64,000 nucleotides of DNA, taken from NCBI RefSeq assembly GCF_001748225.1, contig NZ_BDFE01000016.1:62001-126000 (forward strand), given 5' to 3'. This document shows, piece by piece, positions 27,695 to 37,030 of this stretch. Numbering within the stretch: the first letter of the stretch is position 1; each line of letters opens with the position of its first letter. The translations under genes were made by a program, and so were the position numbers. This DNA comes from Desulfoplanes formicivorans (GTDB taxonomy: Bacteria > Desulfobacterota > Desulfovibrionia > Desulfovibrionales > Desulfomicrobiaceae). The notes beneath the pieces are model-generated. The model was given only the letters and a program-made list of their open reading frames with translations, was not told the DNA's origin and made no database searches.

Positions 27695-28951
27695 ATGCCC
27701 AACAAACCCCTTGCTGAATCCATGCGTCCCCAAAGCCTGGACGATTTTGTCGGTCAAAGCCATATCAAGCAGCGCATCCGGGCCATGATGGCCGCAACCC
27801 GTCTCCCGAGCCTGCTCTTTTTCGGCCCTCCGGGCTGCGGCAAATCAACCCTGGCTCTGCTCCTGGCCCGGCATACCGGTCGTCCCTTTGCCCGTTTCAG
27901 CGCTCCGGAAACAGGCATTGCCGCTTTGCGCAAACAGATTGCCAACCTGGAAATCATTGTTCTGGACGAACTCCACCGCTACTCCAAGGCCCAGCAGGAC
28001 TTTTTTCTCCCCCTGCTGGAAAACGGGGATATCATCCTTTTGGCCACCACCACGGAAAATCCTTCTTTCAGCGTCACCAACCAGCTTTTGTCGCGGCTTC
28101 ATGTCCTGCGCCTCAGGGGCCTCAACCTGGCCGAAATGGTGCAGATCGCCCAAAAAGGGGCTGCTCACCTGCACGAATACATTCCCGAAGAAAGCCTTGA
28201 TCTGCTGGGCCGCCAGGCCGGAGGGGACGCCAGAACCCTGCTCAATCTGGTGGAATACACCAGCAAGCTCGACCCCAAGGAACGGGATCCCAACAATCTG
28301 AGCGCGGCCCTGCCCGAAATCGTGGCCCGGGGAGACCGCGACGGCGATTCCCATTACGAACTCATTTCAGGGCTTATCAAGTCCATCCGGGGCAGCGACC
28401 CCGACGCCTCCCTGTACTACCTGGCCTGCTTGCTGGAATCCGGGGAAGACCCCAAGTTCGTTGCTCGAAGGCTCATCCTCTCGGCCTCGGAAGACGTGGG
28501 CCTGGCTGATCCCCGTGCCATGCCCATGGCGGTTGCCTGCCAGCAAGCCATTGAATTTCTGGGTATGCCCGAAGGGTTCATCCCCCTGGCAGAAACCACT
28601 GTCTATCTGGCCCTGGCTCCCAAGAGCAATTCAGCCTATGCCGGGTATCTGGCCGCCATGCAGGAGATCCGCCGCAACGGCCCCAAACCCGTTCCCCTGC
28701 ATCTGAGGAATGCATCCACCAGGTTGCAAAAGGAATGGGGATACGGCAAGGGATATAAATACCCCCATGCATTTCCCGAATCCTGGATCGAGCAGGAATA
28801 TCTGCCTCCCGAGGTGCGTGTCCGACAGTTCTATCATCCCAAGCAGCAGGGAGAGGAACCCAGACTGCAGACCTGGCTGCAGGCCAAAAAACGATCCGCA
28901 AAAGCGCCCCAACCAGGCCCCGGAAAAATTCCGAGAAAACAGGACTCCTGA
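27695..28951 (+). CDS. rarA: Replication-associated recombination protein A (RarA/MgsA)
   Basis: A 418-residue AAA+ clamp-loader-like ATPase acting at stalled replication forks. FFGPPGCGKSTLALLLARH is Walker A, IIVLDELHR is Walker B, TTTENPSFSV is sensor 1 and the Arg finger is in LSRLHVLRL. The C-terminal tetramerisation domain has the family's KSIRGSDPDASLYYLACLLE and YPHAFPESW motifs. Start 27695 follows AGAAAGAGG; an in-frame start at 27635 has no such site. Confidence 0.93.
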   Translation: MPNKPLAESMRPQSLDDFVGQSHIKQRIRAMMAATRLPSLLFFGPPGCGKSTLALLLARHTGRPFARFSAPETGIAALRKQIANLEIIVLDELHRYSKAQQDFFLPLLENGDIILLATTTENPSFSVTNQLLSRLHVLRLRGLNLAEMVQIAQKGAAHLHEYIPEESLDLLGRQAGGDARTLLNLVEYTSKLDPKERDPNNLSAALPEIVARGDRDGDSHYELISGLIKSIRGSDPDASLYYLACLLESGEDPKFVARRLILSASEDVGLADPRAMPMAVACQQAIEFLGMPEGFIPLAETTVYLALAPKSNSAYAGYLAAMQEIRRNGPKPVPLHLRNASTRLQKEWGYGKGYKYPHAFPESWIEQEYLPPEVRVRQFYHPKQQGEEPRLQTWLQAKKRSAKAPQPGPGKIPRKQDS

Positions 28952-29079
28952 ACCCTCTGTGTGGCCGACTCGGTCTGGAAATGTCAGACAGCCCTCTTGG
29001 CTGGCTGCTTCCAACGGTTAACACGACTGGCATTCATTCACCATTGAACACCTTTTCAACCCACAACACTCCATACCTC

Positions 29080-30168
29080 ATGGCAAACACCCTTCTTCCC
29101 CGTGATATTCATGCATTTCTGGCCACCCAGGTCCTTGGACAGGACGACGTCCTGCGCAAGGTGTCCGTGGCCCTGTACAAACACATAAACGGCCTTGGCA
29201 CAGGCAATATCCTGCTCATCGGTAACAGCGGCACCGGCAAGACAACCATCATGAAGGCCGTAAGAAGCTTTTACGCTTCCTACGAAGAACTGGCCCCCTT
29301 TCGGGCCACCACCATCCTCAACGCCAATATTCTTCAGGGCGAACAGGCCGGTGACGTGGATACCGGACGCATTTTCCGCAACCTGGAAACCGACGTGCGC
29401 ACCCGCTTTGGTGCGGATCTTCCGACCGAAACCATTCAGACCTATCTGGAACACGGCACCGTGTGCATAGATGAACTGGACAAGATCGCCTCGCGCATTC
29501 TTGGAAAGGTCAATGCCTCGGGCATTGGCATCCAGCAGGCCCTGCTGACCATTCTCGAAGGGGAAAAAATCTCCTTTGAACCGGCCGGAAGTCCCGATCC
29601 CATCCTTCTGGACACGTCCAGGATGTTCTTTCTCTGTGGCGGGGCCTTTGAGGACATGTACGACACCGTGTTCAAACTCATTTCCGAACATGGCGACGAA
29701 CGCCGTTTTCGGGAAAGCCTGGGAACGGATGCCGAAGGACGCATCAGCTATGTGGTTGATTTTTCGCTCAAGGAATATCTCAAACTGTCGGATCTTTTTG
29801 TCTACGGCATGGCTCCCCAATTCATTTCCCGTTTCAGCGATATTGCCGTGCTGGAAGATCTGGGGGAATCCGAGTTGAACAATATTCTGGTGTCAGCTCC
29901 CGACTCTCCTCTCAAGGCCGCCACCAGCTATTTCAAGGCCATGGGCTTTGACCTGGAAATCACTCCCGAGGCCAGGGAAACCATTGTCAAACAGGCCTTG
30001 CAGAACTCACGCATCGGAGCCCGGGCCCTGCGTGAGACCCTGGGACGGGTCATTGCCCCCCTGGAATTTGATCCGGCAGCTTCACCCTGCCTCACAACCG
30101 AGAATGACCAGAACATACTCCGCATTGACCCGGCCTGGGTGCAGGAACGACTGAGCCAGGGGAGGTAA
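29080..30168 (+). CDS. ClpX-like AAA+ protein lacking the zinc-binding domain
   Basis: A 362-residue AAA+ ATPase whose body follows ClpX: GNILLIGNSGTGKTTI (Walker A), VCIDELDKIAS (Walker B), FFLCGGAFEDMYD, then FVYGMAPQFISRFSDIAVLE and SRIGARALRETL (sensor 2). It lacks the N-terminal Cys4 zinc domain, and I see no IGF-type ClpP-binding loop. It may therefore remodel proteins without ClpP. It lies between rarA and pilT. The longest frame starts at 28981, but 29080 aligns with the domain start. Neither has a strong ribosome site. Confidence 0.75.
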   Translation: MANTLLPRDIHAFLATQVLGQDDVLRKVSVALYKHINGLGTGNILLIGNSGTGKTTIMKAVRSFYASYEELAPFRATTILNANILQGEQAGDVDTGRIFRNLETDVRTRFGADLPTETIQTYLEHGTVCIDELDKIASRILGKVNASGIGIQQALLTILEGEKISFEPAGSPDPILLDTSRMFFLCGGAFEDMYDTVFKLISEHGDERRFRESLGTDAEGRISYVVDFSLKEYLKLSDLFVYGMAPQFISRFSDIAVLEDLGESELNNILVSAPDSPLKAATSYFKAMGFDLEITPEARETIVKQALQNSRIGARALRETLGRVIAPLEFDPAASPCLTTENDQNILRIDPAWVQERLSQGR

Positions 30169-30185
30169 TCAAGATACATACATAA

Positions 30186-30200
30186 CGGAACGCATCTTGC
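30186..30200 (+). promoter_or_regulatory. Sigma-54-type -24/-12 promoter upstream of pilT
   Basis: CGGAACGCATCTTGC matches the consensus TGGCACG-N4-TTGC with exact GG-GC spacing and 9 of 11 fixed positions. The start point would be near 30212, about 58 nt before the pilT ATG at 30270, which has its own GAGGT. The site is in the 101-nt gap after the ClpX-like gene. Confidence 0.55.
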
Positions 30201-30269
30201 TTAAGTCAACAAGGAATTCAATTGGCACGCCTCACTTTCTCATATTACTGGAACAGTCTCGAGGTAGCA

Positions 30270-31463
30270 ATGCATACATTCACATCCCTTGTTGAACGCG
30301 GCGCCCGGGAAGGTGTCTCCGACATGCACATCAGTGGCGGGCATCCCATTGTCTACCGGAAAAACGGCAGCATAGTTTTTGTGGACACAGTGGTCCTGAC
30401 CCCCAGTCAGGTCGACGCCCTGGTACTCAAGATGCTTGGTCCGCGCCATTTGCGCATCCTGCGGGAACGCTTGTCCGTTGATCTGGGCATGAACCTTGCG
30501 GGCATCCGGCTTCGGGTCAATATCTTCAATACGGTCCGCGGCCTGGCCATTGCTACCCGTTTCCTCCCGGCCCATGTGCCCACCCTGACCGACCTGAATC
30601 TGCACCCGGCCCTTACCCGTTTTTGTTCCCTGGATTCCGGACTGGTCCTTTTCTGTGGTCCCACGGGTTCGGGCAAATCAACCACCATTGCCTCCCTCCT
30701 GGACAAGATCAACGCCACCCGGGCAGCCCACGCCATCACCCTAGAAGATCCCATTGAATACTCCTTCCGTTCAGGCAAGGCCTTTTTTCAGCAGCGGGAA
30801 CTGGGGGAACATTTTCTCTCTTTTGAACAGGGGCTGGTGGATATTCTCCGGGAAGATCCGGACATTATCATGGTTGGCGAATTGCGCGATCCCGAAACCA
30901 TCCGTTTGACCCTCAGCGCTGCCGAGTCGGGCCACCTGGTTTTTGCCTCCCTGCATGCCAGCAACATGCAAGAGGCCATCTACCGCATATGCAATTCCTT
31001 CCCCCTGGAAGCCCAGGAATTTGTCAGGCACCAGCTTGCCTCCTGTTTGGGCGGCATTGTTGTCCAAAAACTCATCTATGAAAAACGGCTGGGCTTCAGA
31101 ATCCCGCATCTTTCCATGCTCTTTCCCTCCCCGGCCATTGGCAATACGGTCCGGGAAAACAAAATCGAACAGATTCATAACATCATGGAATTGAGTAAGG
31201 ACAAGGACGTGTACACCTTTTCCCGCTACCGCAAAGAATTTTTGAACACCAAAAACCGCTTCACTCCGCCATGGAACACGCTGACTCCCAGGATCACAGC
31301 CAAAGCAACACCACGGCACACCTCATCCGTGCTGACTTCTGCCCAGGTAGCTCCACAAGAGGATATAGACGCATCCTCCACGCGGTGCGTGAGCCTGGAT
31401 GGCAACACATGCCAGGTTGACGAGATCATCACCCGCATTGAATCACGCGGCATGGGGGCATAA
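30270..31463 (+). CDS. pilT: PilT-like pilus retraction ATPase
   Basis: A 397-residue secretion ATPase. The N-terminal domain has SDMHISGGHPIVYRKNG. The motor has GPTGSGKSTTIASLLDKIN (Walker A), the Asp box TLEDPIEY, Walker B DIIMVGELRDPET and the His box ASLHASNMQEAIYRI. It also has the PilT-type AIRNLIRE-like region (in variant form) and a C-terminal tail of about 60 residues. PilT disassembles pili and drives twitching. ATG 30270 has GAGGT 5 nt upstream. An earlier TTG at 30222 is too near the predicted transcript start. Confidence 0.9.
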   Translation: MHTFTSLVERGAREGVSDMHISGGHPIVYRKNGSIVFVDTVVLTPSQVDALVLKMLGPRHLRILRERLSVDLGMNLAGIRLRVNIFNTVRGLAIATRFLPAHVPTLTDLNLHPALTRFCSLDSGLVLFCGPTGSGKSTTIASLLDKINATRAAHAITLEDPIEYSFRSGKAFFQQRELGEHFLSFEQGLVDILREDPDIIMVGELRDPETIRLTLSAAESGHLVFASLHASNMQEAIYRICNSFPLEAQEFVRHQLASCLGGIVVQKLIYEKRLGFRIPHLSMLFPSPAIGNTVRENKIEQIHNIMELSKDKDVYTFSRYRKEFLNTKNRFTPPWNTLTPRITAKATPRHTSSVLTSAQVAPQEDIDASSTRCVSLDGNTCQVDEIITRIESRGMGA

Positions 31464-31477
31464 ACCGCCACCACACG

Positions 31478-31520
31478 AAAAAATAACGGGCCGGGATCAT
31501 ACCAGATCCCGGCCCGTTAT
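31478..31520 (-). terminator. Strong terminator between pilT and the convergent protease gene
   Basis: Perfect 16-bp arms (31483-31498 and 31505-31520) around ATACCA, followed on the minus strand by six T residues (31478-31483). It serves the minus-strand protease gene and can also stop pilT transcripts. Confidence 0.85.
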
Positions 31521-31548
31521 GGTATTTTCCAAGGAAACGACCTCGCCA

Positions 31549-32265
31549 TCAATCGGTTATCACGATCTCCCCGTTGCGCTCCTCAATATGCAATTCACTG
31601 GATGAAGGCCGAGATTGTTTGTTGATCACATCCCGGATCACCGAAGCAGGAATGGCAAAATTGAGGTTTTGAGTATGTTTCCCGTCCAGCATGAAAGCTG
31701 TCAGACCCAGAACTTCCCCCCTGCGGTTCAAAACCGGCCCCCCACTGCTTCCCGGAGAAATGGAGGCAGTAAGCTGTACATAGTGCTTTCCCCGTACCTT
31801 TCTGAAACCGCTTACAATCCCCTGTGACATGGTTTTTTCCAACCCAAGGGGAGAGGAAATCACAACAACAGGCTCACCCGTTCCAGAAGAGGAGGGGCTC
31901 AACACCAGAGGAACCCCGGTTTGGGCCGTGCGAAGCAGGGCAACGTCGGCTTCCCGGTCCACGGCCAGGATTTCCAAAACCCGGATGGGCTCATCCTTGA
32001 GATCCTTCTTCAGCTCCACATACCCGGCCCCATCCACCACATGGGCGTTGGTCACCACCACGTCAGGGGCAACATAAAAACCCGACCCCACTCCCGTGGG
32101 CGATCCCCCGCCAGTCTCATAGGTCAGAACAGTGACCACGGAATGGCGGGGTTTGGCGTACACCGCCTGAAAATCGTCAGAACCCGGAGGAAGCAACGCC
32201 CATGTAAAGGTTGATTGCAAAACCATAGCTGCCAGAACCAACCAACACCAACCGAAGATGCGCAT
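31549..32265 (-). CDS. Exported trypsin-like (S1C/HtrA-type) serine protease without PDZ
   Basis: A 238-residue exported protease with a cleavable or anchoring N-terminus (FGWCWLVLAAMVLQSTFTWA). The catalytic triad is readable: His in DVVVTNAHVVDG, Asp in READVALLR, Ser in ISPGSSGGPVL. The fold matches HtrA proteases but ends after the protease domain. Start 32265 has GGAG 8 nt upstream; the longer frame from 32292 puts nine extra residues before the signal. It follows the minor-pilin genes on the same strand, with 68 nt between. Confidence 0.88.
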   Translation of the reverse strand: MRIFGWCWLVLAAMVLQSTFTWALLPPGSDDFQAVYAKPRHSVVTVLTYETGGGSPTGVGSGFYVAPDVVVTNAHVVDGAGYVELKKDLKDEPIRVLEILAVDREADVALLRTAQTGVPLVLSPSSSGTGEPVVVISSPLGLEKTMSQGIVSGFRKVRGKHYVQLTASISPGSSGGPVLNRRGEVLGLTAFMLDGKHTQNLNFAIPASVIRDVINKQSRPSSSELHIEERNGEIVITD

Positions 32266-32333
32266 GGACACAACTCCATATCCGTTTGTCATTCAATTTC
32301 TCTGCCCCCGAAAATTTTCCATACTTGTCTTGG

Positions 32334-34721
32334 TCAATACGCAACAGCCGAAAGAAAACCACCGCGGTCATATCCGGGCGTAAAAAGCAACAGGGCAAAA
32401 TCATTGAATGATGCTACACGGAAATTCCCGGAACCGCCTTTATACACATTGCCAAAGGCATGCAAACCGATTTCCGGCACTTTGTAGGTTCCAGAATTCG
32501 GGGTGACCAGCTCGGAAATGGTTATGGTTCCGTCGTCAGCCAGTTCAAATACATCAAAATCGATATCCGTGCTGTTGTTCAGACCGTCCCACTGGAACTT
32601 ATCAGGGGAATCTTCCGAAGTTCCATTTTGAACATGGGTAAAATAATCCGTGTAAGAACTCCACTGGCTGATTTTTCGCGGAGGCCATTGAGGATTCCAT
32701 GTACCACTGATTACCGGTTCGCCATAGACATACCGCTTTCGGGGAACAATATCGTAGGCAATGCTGTTGGGATCTTCATGATCGGGGATTGAAGGATCTG
32801 AAGTATCGTACATGTCCCCATAAAAGACATTAATTTTGTTTACCTTGGTTGTTTTTTCATATCCCTCGCGCATCCGTACAACCAAGGAAGTGTTATCGTG
32901 TACAATTTGACCGTCATACGGAGTTCCGTGACCATACTGATTCCCCTGAATATACGGATCGTACGATTCAGGAAGTTCCTTATAGGCCAGCCATCGGCGC
33001 TGCAAGGAACCATCGTCCTGCACTTCCTGGTGCCAGAGAACCAAAAGCAGGGTATCGGTAAGATCCTTGCCCGGAATATGGGGCTTGATGCCATCGGGGA
33101 TCATATCGTGAAGATACGCTTCCTGGACAGTGGCAGATTTATTCCAGTTCCTACCCCAATACAAAGTGTTTCCAGACGTGACGAAATTATCAGCAGAATC
33201 ATCATAAAGGACCAAAATTTTTCTCTCATCAGGGAGGACATCGACAACGGTCGCACTTACCCAACTCCATTCTCTTATCCACCCCACCTCATTTCCAGCC
33301 TTCAACCTATTCGGCAGGTCATCGTTGAGAATAATATACGATGAAGTCCCATATCCCCCAAACTTCATCATGGAAACACCCAGGCAGTCATAATCTCCAT
33401 TGGAGGGACGCATGCGCACGCTCAGTCCTTCTCCTCCATATTTCAGGTCCTTACCATTGGACAGCTTGACCTGAACATCATAATCCAGCTGATACCCGTT
33501 CTGTCTCCACGCGTTTTCTATGGTATCTTCTTTTCTCAGAGCAAACGTGCCCATTTTGGTATCATCGGTACTTGTGGGAATGCTGGTCATGGTGGCAAAC
33601 AGGGAATTCCCACCTGCAGTGATATACGACGCAACCTCCATGCCTTCCCCGTTCACAGCACTGAAATTGTCACTCAGATCCTTTTTTGTTTTAAAAGTAA
33701 TTGATTCCGGAACCTCCCCCTTGAAACTGTCGGTCACGGGAACAGCATATTTCACTGTTCTGGATGCACCAAAGGAATCAGAACCAATGCTGCCCGTTGA
33801 TTCCAAAACAAGATTCTTTTTGAAAACTATTTTTGATTCGGACCCCGGACCAATGGTGATTCCTTCAAACTGTGTGTTGTCCCGATCAAAAACATCCTTC
33901 AGGGTCAGGGTTGTTCCATCAATAACTGCCCTTTCGTAAAACAACAAACGATCATCAAAATCACCAATGGTCGTTCCTTGCAAAATTCTGAAATATCCGT
34001 TTTTTGGAGGGATACAATATGTTCCTGATTGTAGTTGGTTATTCAAAGCAAGAGTGATATCGCCGCCTGGTTCAACCGTTTGACTTGTTTGAACAGGAAA
34101 GGCCAGATAAAGCATATCATCTGAATAGACTCTGCTTCTTACCCTACAGGTAACACGTAAACCGGAACGGTCGAGCACAGCACCGGAAAAATCAAAGGGC
34201 GTGCACTCGTCATTGTTTCTATCAAATCGTACAAGTGTCCCGCTGGCAGGGAAATCAAAATTATCCGGAATCTCGGCAGGAAAATACAAAGTTGCCCTGG
34301 ACCCGGAAGAAAAATCGCTTTTGGCATATAACCAGAAGGTTTTCACGTCCAAAGAAAATTGCCCTGTGCCATCAGGCATCTGATAGGTGCATCCATCCAG
34401 CTGGTTTTCCAGAACATCGCGTTTTTCATCATCAGCGTTTTTATCGTCAACTGATCCACCAGGGGCATTATCCGTATTCTTGTACAATGTTGCAGCATAC
34501 CGCAATCCTGCTTCTGCCAAATAATAGGCATTCTGGTTGCTGTTGTGAGACACGATGTTGAACATGCCCGTGGAATTCAGGGAAACCACTGCGGCTCCCA
34601 AAGCCCCAATGAGCACCATGGCGACAATAAGGACCACAAGGATCGAACCGCGATTTCTGGCAGGGCGGACACAAGCATCCAAGGGAAAAAATATTTGATG
34701 AATTTCGTGTTCGGTATGCAT
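32334..34721 (-). CDS. Very large PilX/MshQ-like minor pilin or pilus-associated adhesin
   Basis: A 795-residue protein. The first 80 residues are PilX-like: a polar leader ending RNRGSILVVLIVAMVLIGALG, then SLNSTGMFNIVSHNSNQNAYYLAEAGLRYA, with the standard A-x-x-G-L signature. The remaining 700 residues are beta-rich and have no repeat or recognised domain, roughly four times the usual PilX size. GAGGAG lies 5 nt before the ATG. It is the distal gene of the second pilin set. A role as tip or surface adhesin is inferred from size and position. Confidence 0.7.
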   Translation of the reverse strand: MHTEHEIHQIFFPLDACVRPARNRGSILVVLIVAMVLIGALGAAVVSLNSTGMFNIVSHNSNQNAYYLAEAGLRYAATLYKNTDNAPGGSVDDKNADDEKRDVLENQLDGCTYQMPDGTGQFSLDVKTFWLYAKSDFSSGSRATLYFPAEIPDNFDFPASGTLVRFDRNNDECTPFDFSGAVLDRSGLRVTCRVRSRVYSDDMLYLAFPVQTSQTVEPGGDITLALNNQLQSGTYCIPPKNGYFRILQGTTIGDFDDRLLFYERAVIDGTTLTLKDVFDRDNTQFEGITIGPGSESKIVFKKNLVLESTGSIGSDSFGASRTVKYAVPVTDSFKGEVPESITFKTKKDLSDNFSAVNGEGMEVASYITAGGNSLFATMTSIPTSTDDTKMGTFALRKEDTIENAWRQNGYQLDYDVQVKLSNGKDLKYGGEGLSVRMRPSNGDYDCLGVSMMKFGGYGTSSYIILNDDLPNRLKAGNEVGWIREWSWVSATVVDVLPDERKILVLYDDSADNFVTSGNTLYWGRNWNKSATVQEAYLHDMIPDGIKPHIPGKDLTDTLLLVLWHQEVQDDGSLQRRWLAYKELPESYDPYIQGNQYGHGTPYDGQIVHDNTSLVVRMREGYEKTTKVNKINVFYGDMYDTSDPSIPDHEDPNSIAYDIVPRKRYVYGEPVISGTWNPQWPPRKISQWSSYTDYFTHVQNGTSEDSPDKFQWDGLNNSTDIDFDVFELADDGTITISELVTPNSGTYKVPEIGLHAFGNVYKGGSGNFRVASFNDFALLLFTPGYDRGGFLSAVAY

Positions 34722-34751
34722 ATATTCTCCTCAACAGCCCTGTCTGGCATT

Positions 34752-35294
34752 CTAGAGATTGGGCAATACCGCGTTAGCGCGATGGTTATTACGCACGTCG
34801 ATCAAGGATACGTACTCCACATCAGATCCGTCTGGCCGGGCTAGAATCAAGGTCATCTCGATGAACGCAAGGTCATTGATACTATCACTAACCACCCAAT
34901 TGGACTCGTCTTCTTTCTTATACGACAAAAACTTTTTACCTGAATAATCTCCCAATCCATCAATAAGCAAACGATCAGGCGTGCCTTTTTCTTTGAGAAC
35001 AATGGTGCTCTCCGTCCTAATCAATCGGTATTCCTGATCCCCATCACCTCGGGTGGATATATAGTGGAGGCGGTTTTTCGCGGCTCTGGAAATCGATTCC
35101 AAAAATCCCAATTCCAGGGCTATGCGTGTTGAGGCAAGCTGGGCCTTTTCCGTCAAAGTCACCGTATCCCGGCTGAACATATACGACTCCACGGTCTGAA
35201 CCAATCCCATACCTGCAAAGGCGGTGATAATCGCCACCAACAGCAGAGAGACAATGATCTCGATCAGGGTGAATCCGTGTTGCTTGTGGTTCAT
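34752..35294 (-). CDS. Type IV prepilin-like minor pilin (MshO/PilW-like)
   Basis: A 180-residue prepilin with a short basic leader (MNHKQHG) cut before FTLIEIIVSLLLVAIITAFAG, Glu at +5. The rest of the chain (VESYMFSRDTVTLTEKAQLASTRIALEL) is similar in layout to the MshO/PilW type. GGAG lies 5 nt before the ATG. It is the third of four consecutive pilin genes. Confidence 0.8.
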   Translation of the reverse strand: MNHKQHGFTLIEIIVSLLLVAIITAFAGMGLVQTVESYMFSRDTVTLTEKAQLASTRIALELGFLESISRAAKNRLHYISTRGDGDQEYRLIRTESTIVLKEKGTPDRLLIDGLGDYSGKKFLSYKKEDESNWVVSDSINDLAFIEMTLILARPDGSDVEYVSLIDVRNNHRANAVLPNL

Positions 35295-35327
35295 GAAAAC
35301 TCCACGCTGTAGGCTCTTTATTCCATG

Positions 35328-35762
35328 CTATTCAACAAAAACAGAACTCAGGGATTGACCGTTTTTTTCCAGGGTAACCAGCAGAATGGAATTGGAACCC
35401 TGGCTTTGACTTATATTCGAGGCCACATAATTTTTCCCCCCGGATGATGTAAACGAAATGAAACCCGTCTTGGAGGAAGAAACATAGGGGCTGATTTCAG
35501 TATCCGTATCAATAAAACTTTTGAGAAGTCCCAAATTAAACTCATCCGCCTTGGTATTTTCGAGCAACGTCCTGTATTCCGTGGTAATACGTTCCATGGC
35601 TGCATGCAGATCTGTCTGGGTATTGAAACGGATCGCCGGACGAACTGCATTCAAGGAACTCGTACGCACAAACTGGACCATCATGACACCAAGAATAGAC
35701 CCCACAATGCAGACAAGGATGACCTCCAAAAGGGTAAAACCGTGTGCTGAGTGATTATTCAT
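35328..35762 (-). CDS. Type IV prepilin-like minor pilin (MshD/PilV-like)
   Basis: A 144-residue prepilin: leader MNNHSAHG, then FTLLEVILVCIVGSILGVMM, with Glu at +5 and a short globular part. Its size fits MshD, though a PilV label is possible. The gene is preceded by GTAGGTGTACT. It has no close relative elsewhere in the window. Confidence 0.78.
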   Translation of the reverse strand: MNNHSAHGFTLLEVILVCIVGSILGVMMVQFVRTSSLNAVRPAIRFNTQTDLHAAMERITTEYRTLLENTKADEFNLGLLKSFIDTDTEISPYVSSSKTGFISFTSSGGKNYVASNISQSQGSNSILLVTLEKNGQSLSSVFVE

Positions 35763-35822
35763 AGTACACCTACACCATTAACATCATTGACTGATTGAAA
35801 GGTTGCATCGGTATGGTATGTA

Positions 35823-36293
35823 TCAGGGAACATACCCCGTAAAAGAAACAATAGATATGGTGGCATTTTTCCCATTAGACGCAATAATGGTAATGATGGC
35901 ATTATCATCCCGAGGTTGACCTGTCTCATCCAAGGGACACCCCGTTTTATCAAAAGCGAAGCTACCGGGAGTCATAGACGCCATCCCCTTGTCGGCCAAA
36001 ATGATATCATCCGAATCCTCACCCGGAAACCGAACCTTGCCGGAACGTGCACTGTATAAGTAATAGCTGGTCCCGGTGCTGTTGACTCCCCAGACTTCTT
36101 CCATGGCCATGGCCCGGCTTTGGGCATAACGGAGGTGCGATTTGATGACATCTGTCTGACTCACAAGGTCAGCATTGGTATCCAATGATCGTGCAACAGC
36201 AACAACCGCCAAAATACCCAAAATGATCAACACGGTCACGACCTCAATCAAAGTAAATCCATCGGACCTGGATGACGATCTTTGCAGCAACAT
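35823..36293 (-). CDS. Type IV prepilin-like minor pilin (MshC/GspH-like)
   Basis: A 156-residue prepilin: a long leader (about 12 residues) before FTLIEVVTVLIILGILAVVAVA, then VIKSHLRYAQSRAMAMEE, a GspH/MshC-like helix and beta-rich head with AFDKTGCPLDETGQP. GAGG lies 5 nt before the ATG. It is the first of the four-gene minor-pilin group downstream of the major pilin. Confidence 0.82.
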   Translation of the reverse strand: MLLQRSSSRSDGFTLIEVVTVLIILGILAVVAVARSLDTNADLVSQTDVIKSHLRYAQSRAMAMEEVWGVNSTGTSYYLYSARSGKVRFPGEDSDDIILADKGMASMTPGSFAFDKTGCPLDETGQPRDDNAIITIIASNGKNATISIVSFTGYVP

Positions 36294-36387
36294 GAAAACC
36301 TCATTCCGTTATCAGGCTCATACCTACCCGCCCAACAAAACTATATGTTTCAAAACGATTTTTTTAAAGACAATATGGGGAACGACC

Positions 36388-36421
36388 TTGCCCCAGCAGA
36401 GTGCATTACGGTCTGGGGCAA
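36388..36421. repeat. Inverted repeat between pilus gene groups
   Basis: TTGCCCCA and TGGGGCAA pair (36388-36395 and 36414-36421) around an 18-nt loop, about 95 nt upstream of the minor-pilin group. It could be a weak terminator or processing hairpin; no T run follows on either strand. Confidence 0.35.
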
Positions 36422-36565
36422 ACATAGCTTTTCTAACCCATCACGTCAACATCATGAACAAAAAAACAGACCCAATGTATTACAATGGTTACCTGCCCAA
36501 AAACAAAAAAAGACAGAAAAACTGCCTTCTTTTCTCGGTAAACAACATGCCATCAAGAACTCGCA

Positions 36566-37030
36566 TTAAGTACGCTCCTCTTCCGAAGATTCAGGCATGT
36601 CCTGAAGAACATCCCCGACATCTTCCTGCCGGGCAATCCTGACCGTCTGCCCCATGCCTGAAGAAGCCCGGGGACGAGCTTTTTTGTGCAAATCAAATCC
36701 GGCCCCGCTATAACTCACCAGCCAGTTGTCCAAATCAGCCTGCAAACCCCGTACCCCAGGGATGCGCACAATCTCCCGCAACATGGCCTCCAGGCCTGAT
36801 GCGGAAAAATCCCCGCTGGGGTCTTTTTTAAGAATGCCGTTCAGATACACCGTGTTCTTGGTGGTGGTGAAATCCAGTTGGGAAAGATCTGCAAAATGTC
36901 GGACCAGGGCACTTTTTACAGACTGATTGATCTGATAACGCGAAAGAGTAAGATAAGAAGAGGAGTTTGAGTTCATAAAGTTCAAAGGGTACGACATAAA
37001 GAGAGTACATAACAATTCGGGCTGATTCAA
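36566..37030 (-). CDS. Small BON-like protein between pilin genes
   Basis: A 154-residue soluble protein, or shorter from the next methionines at 36997 or 36976. The stretch VYLNGILKKDPSGDFSASGL and REIVRIPGVRGLQADLDNW resembles a BON-like or secretin-associated fold, and the C-terminal 40 residues are charged and disordered. Start choice is uncertain because none of the candidates has a good ribosome site. It is read in the same direction as the pilus genes. The family is not recognised with confidence. Confidence 0.6.
   Translation of the reverse strand: MNQPELLCTLFMSYPLNFMNSNSSSYLTLSRYQINQSVKSALVRHFADLSQLDFTTTKNTVYLNGILKKDPSGDFSASGLEAMLREIVRIPGVRGLQADLDNWLVSYSGAGFDLHKKARPRASSGMGQTVRIARQEDVGDVLQDMPESSEEERT

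Noticed and set aside
36320-36336. Possible sigma-54 site before the MshC-like minor pilin
   Set aside because: The start would fall on the ribosome site and the consensus beyond GG/GC is absent.
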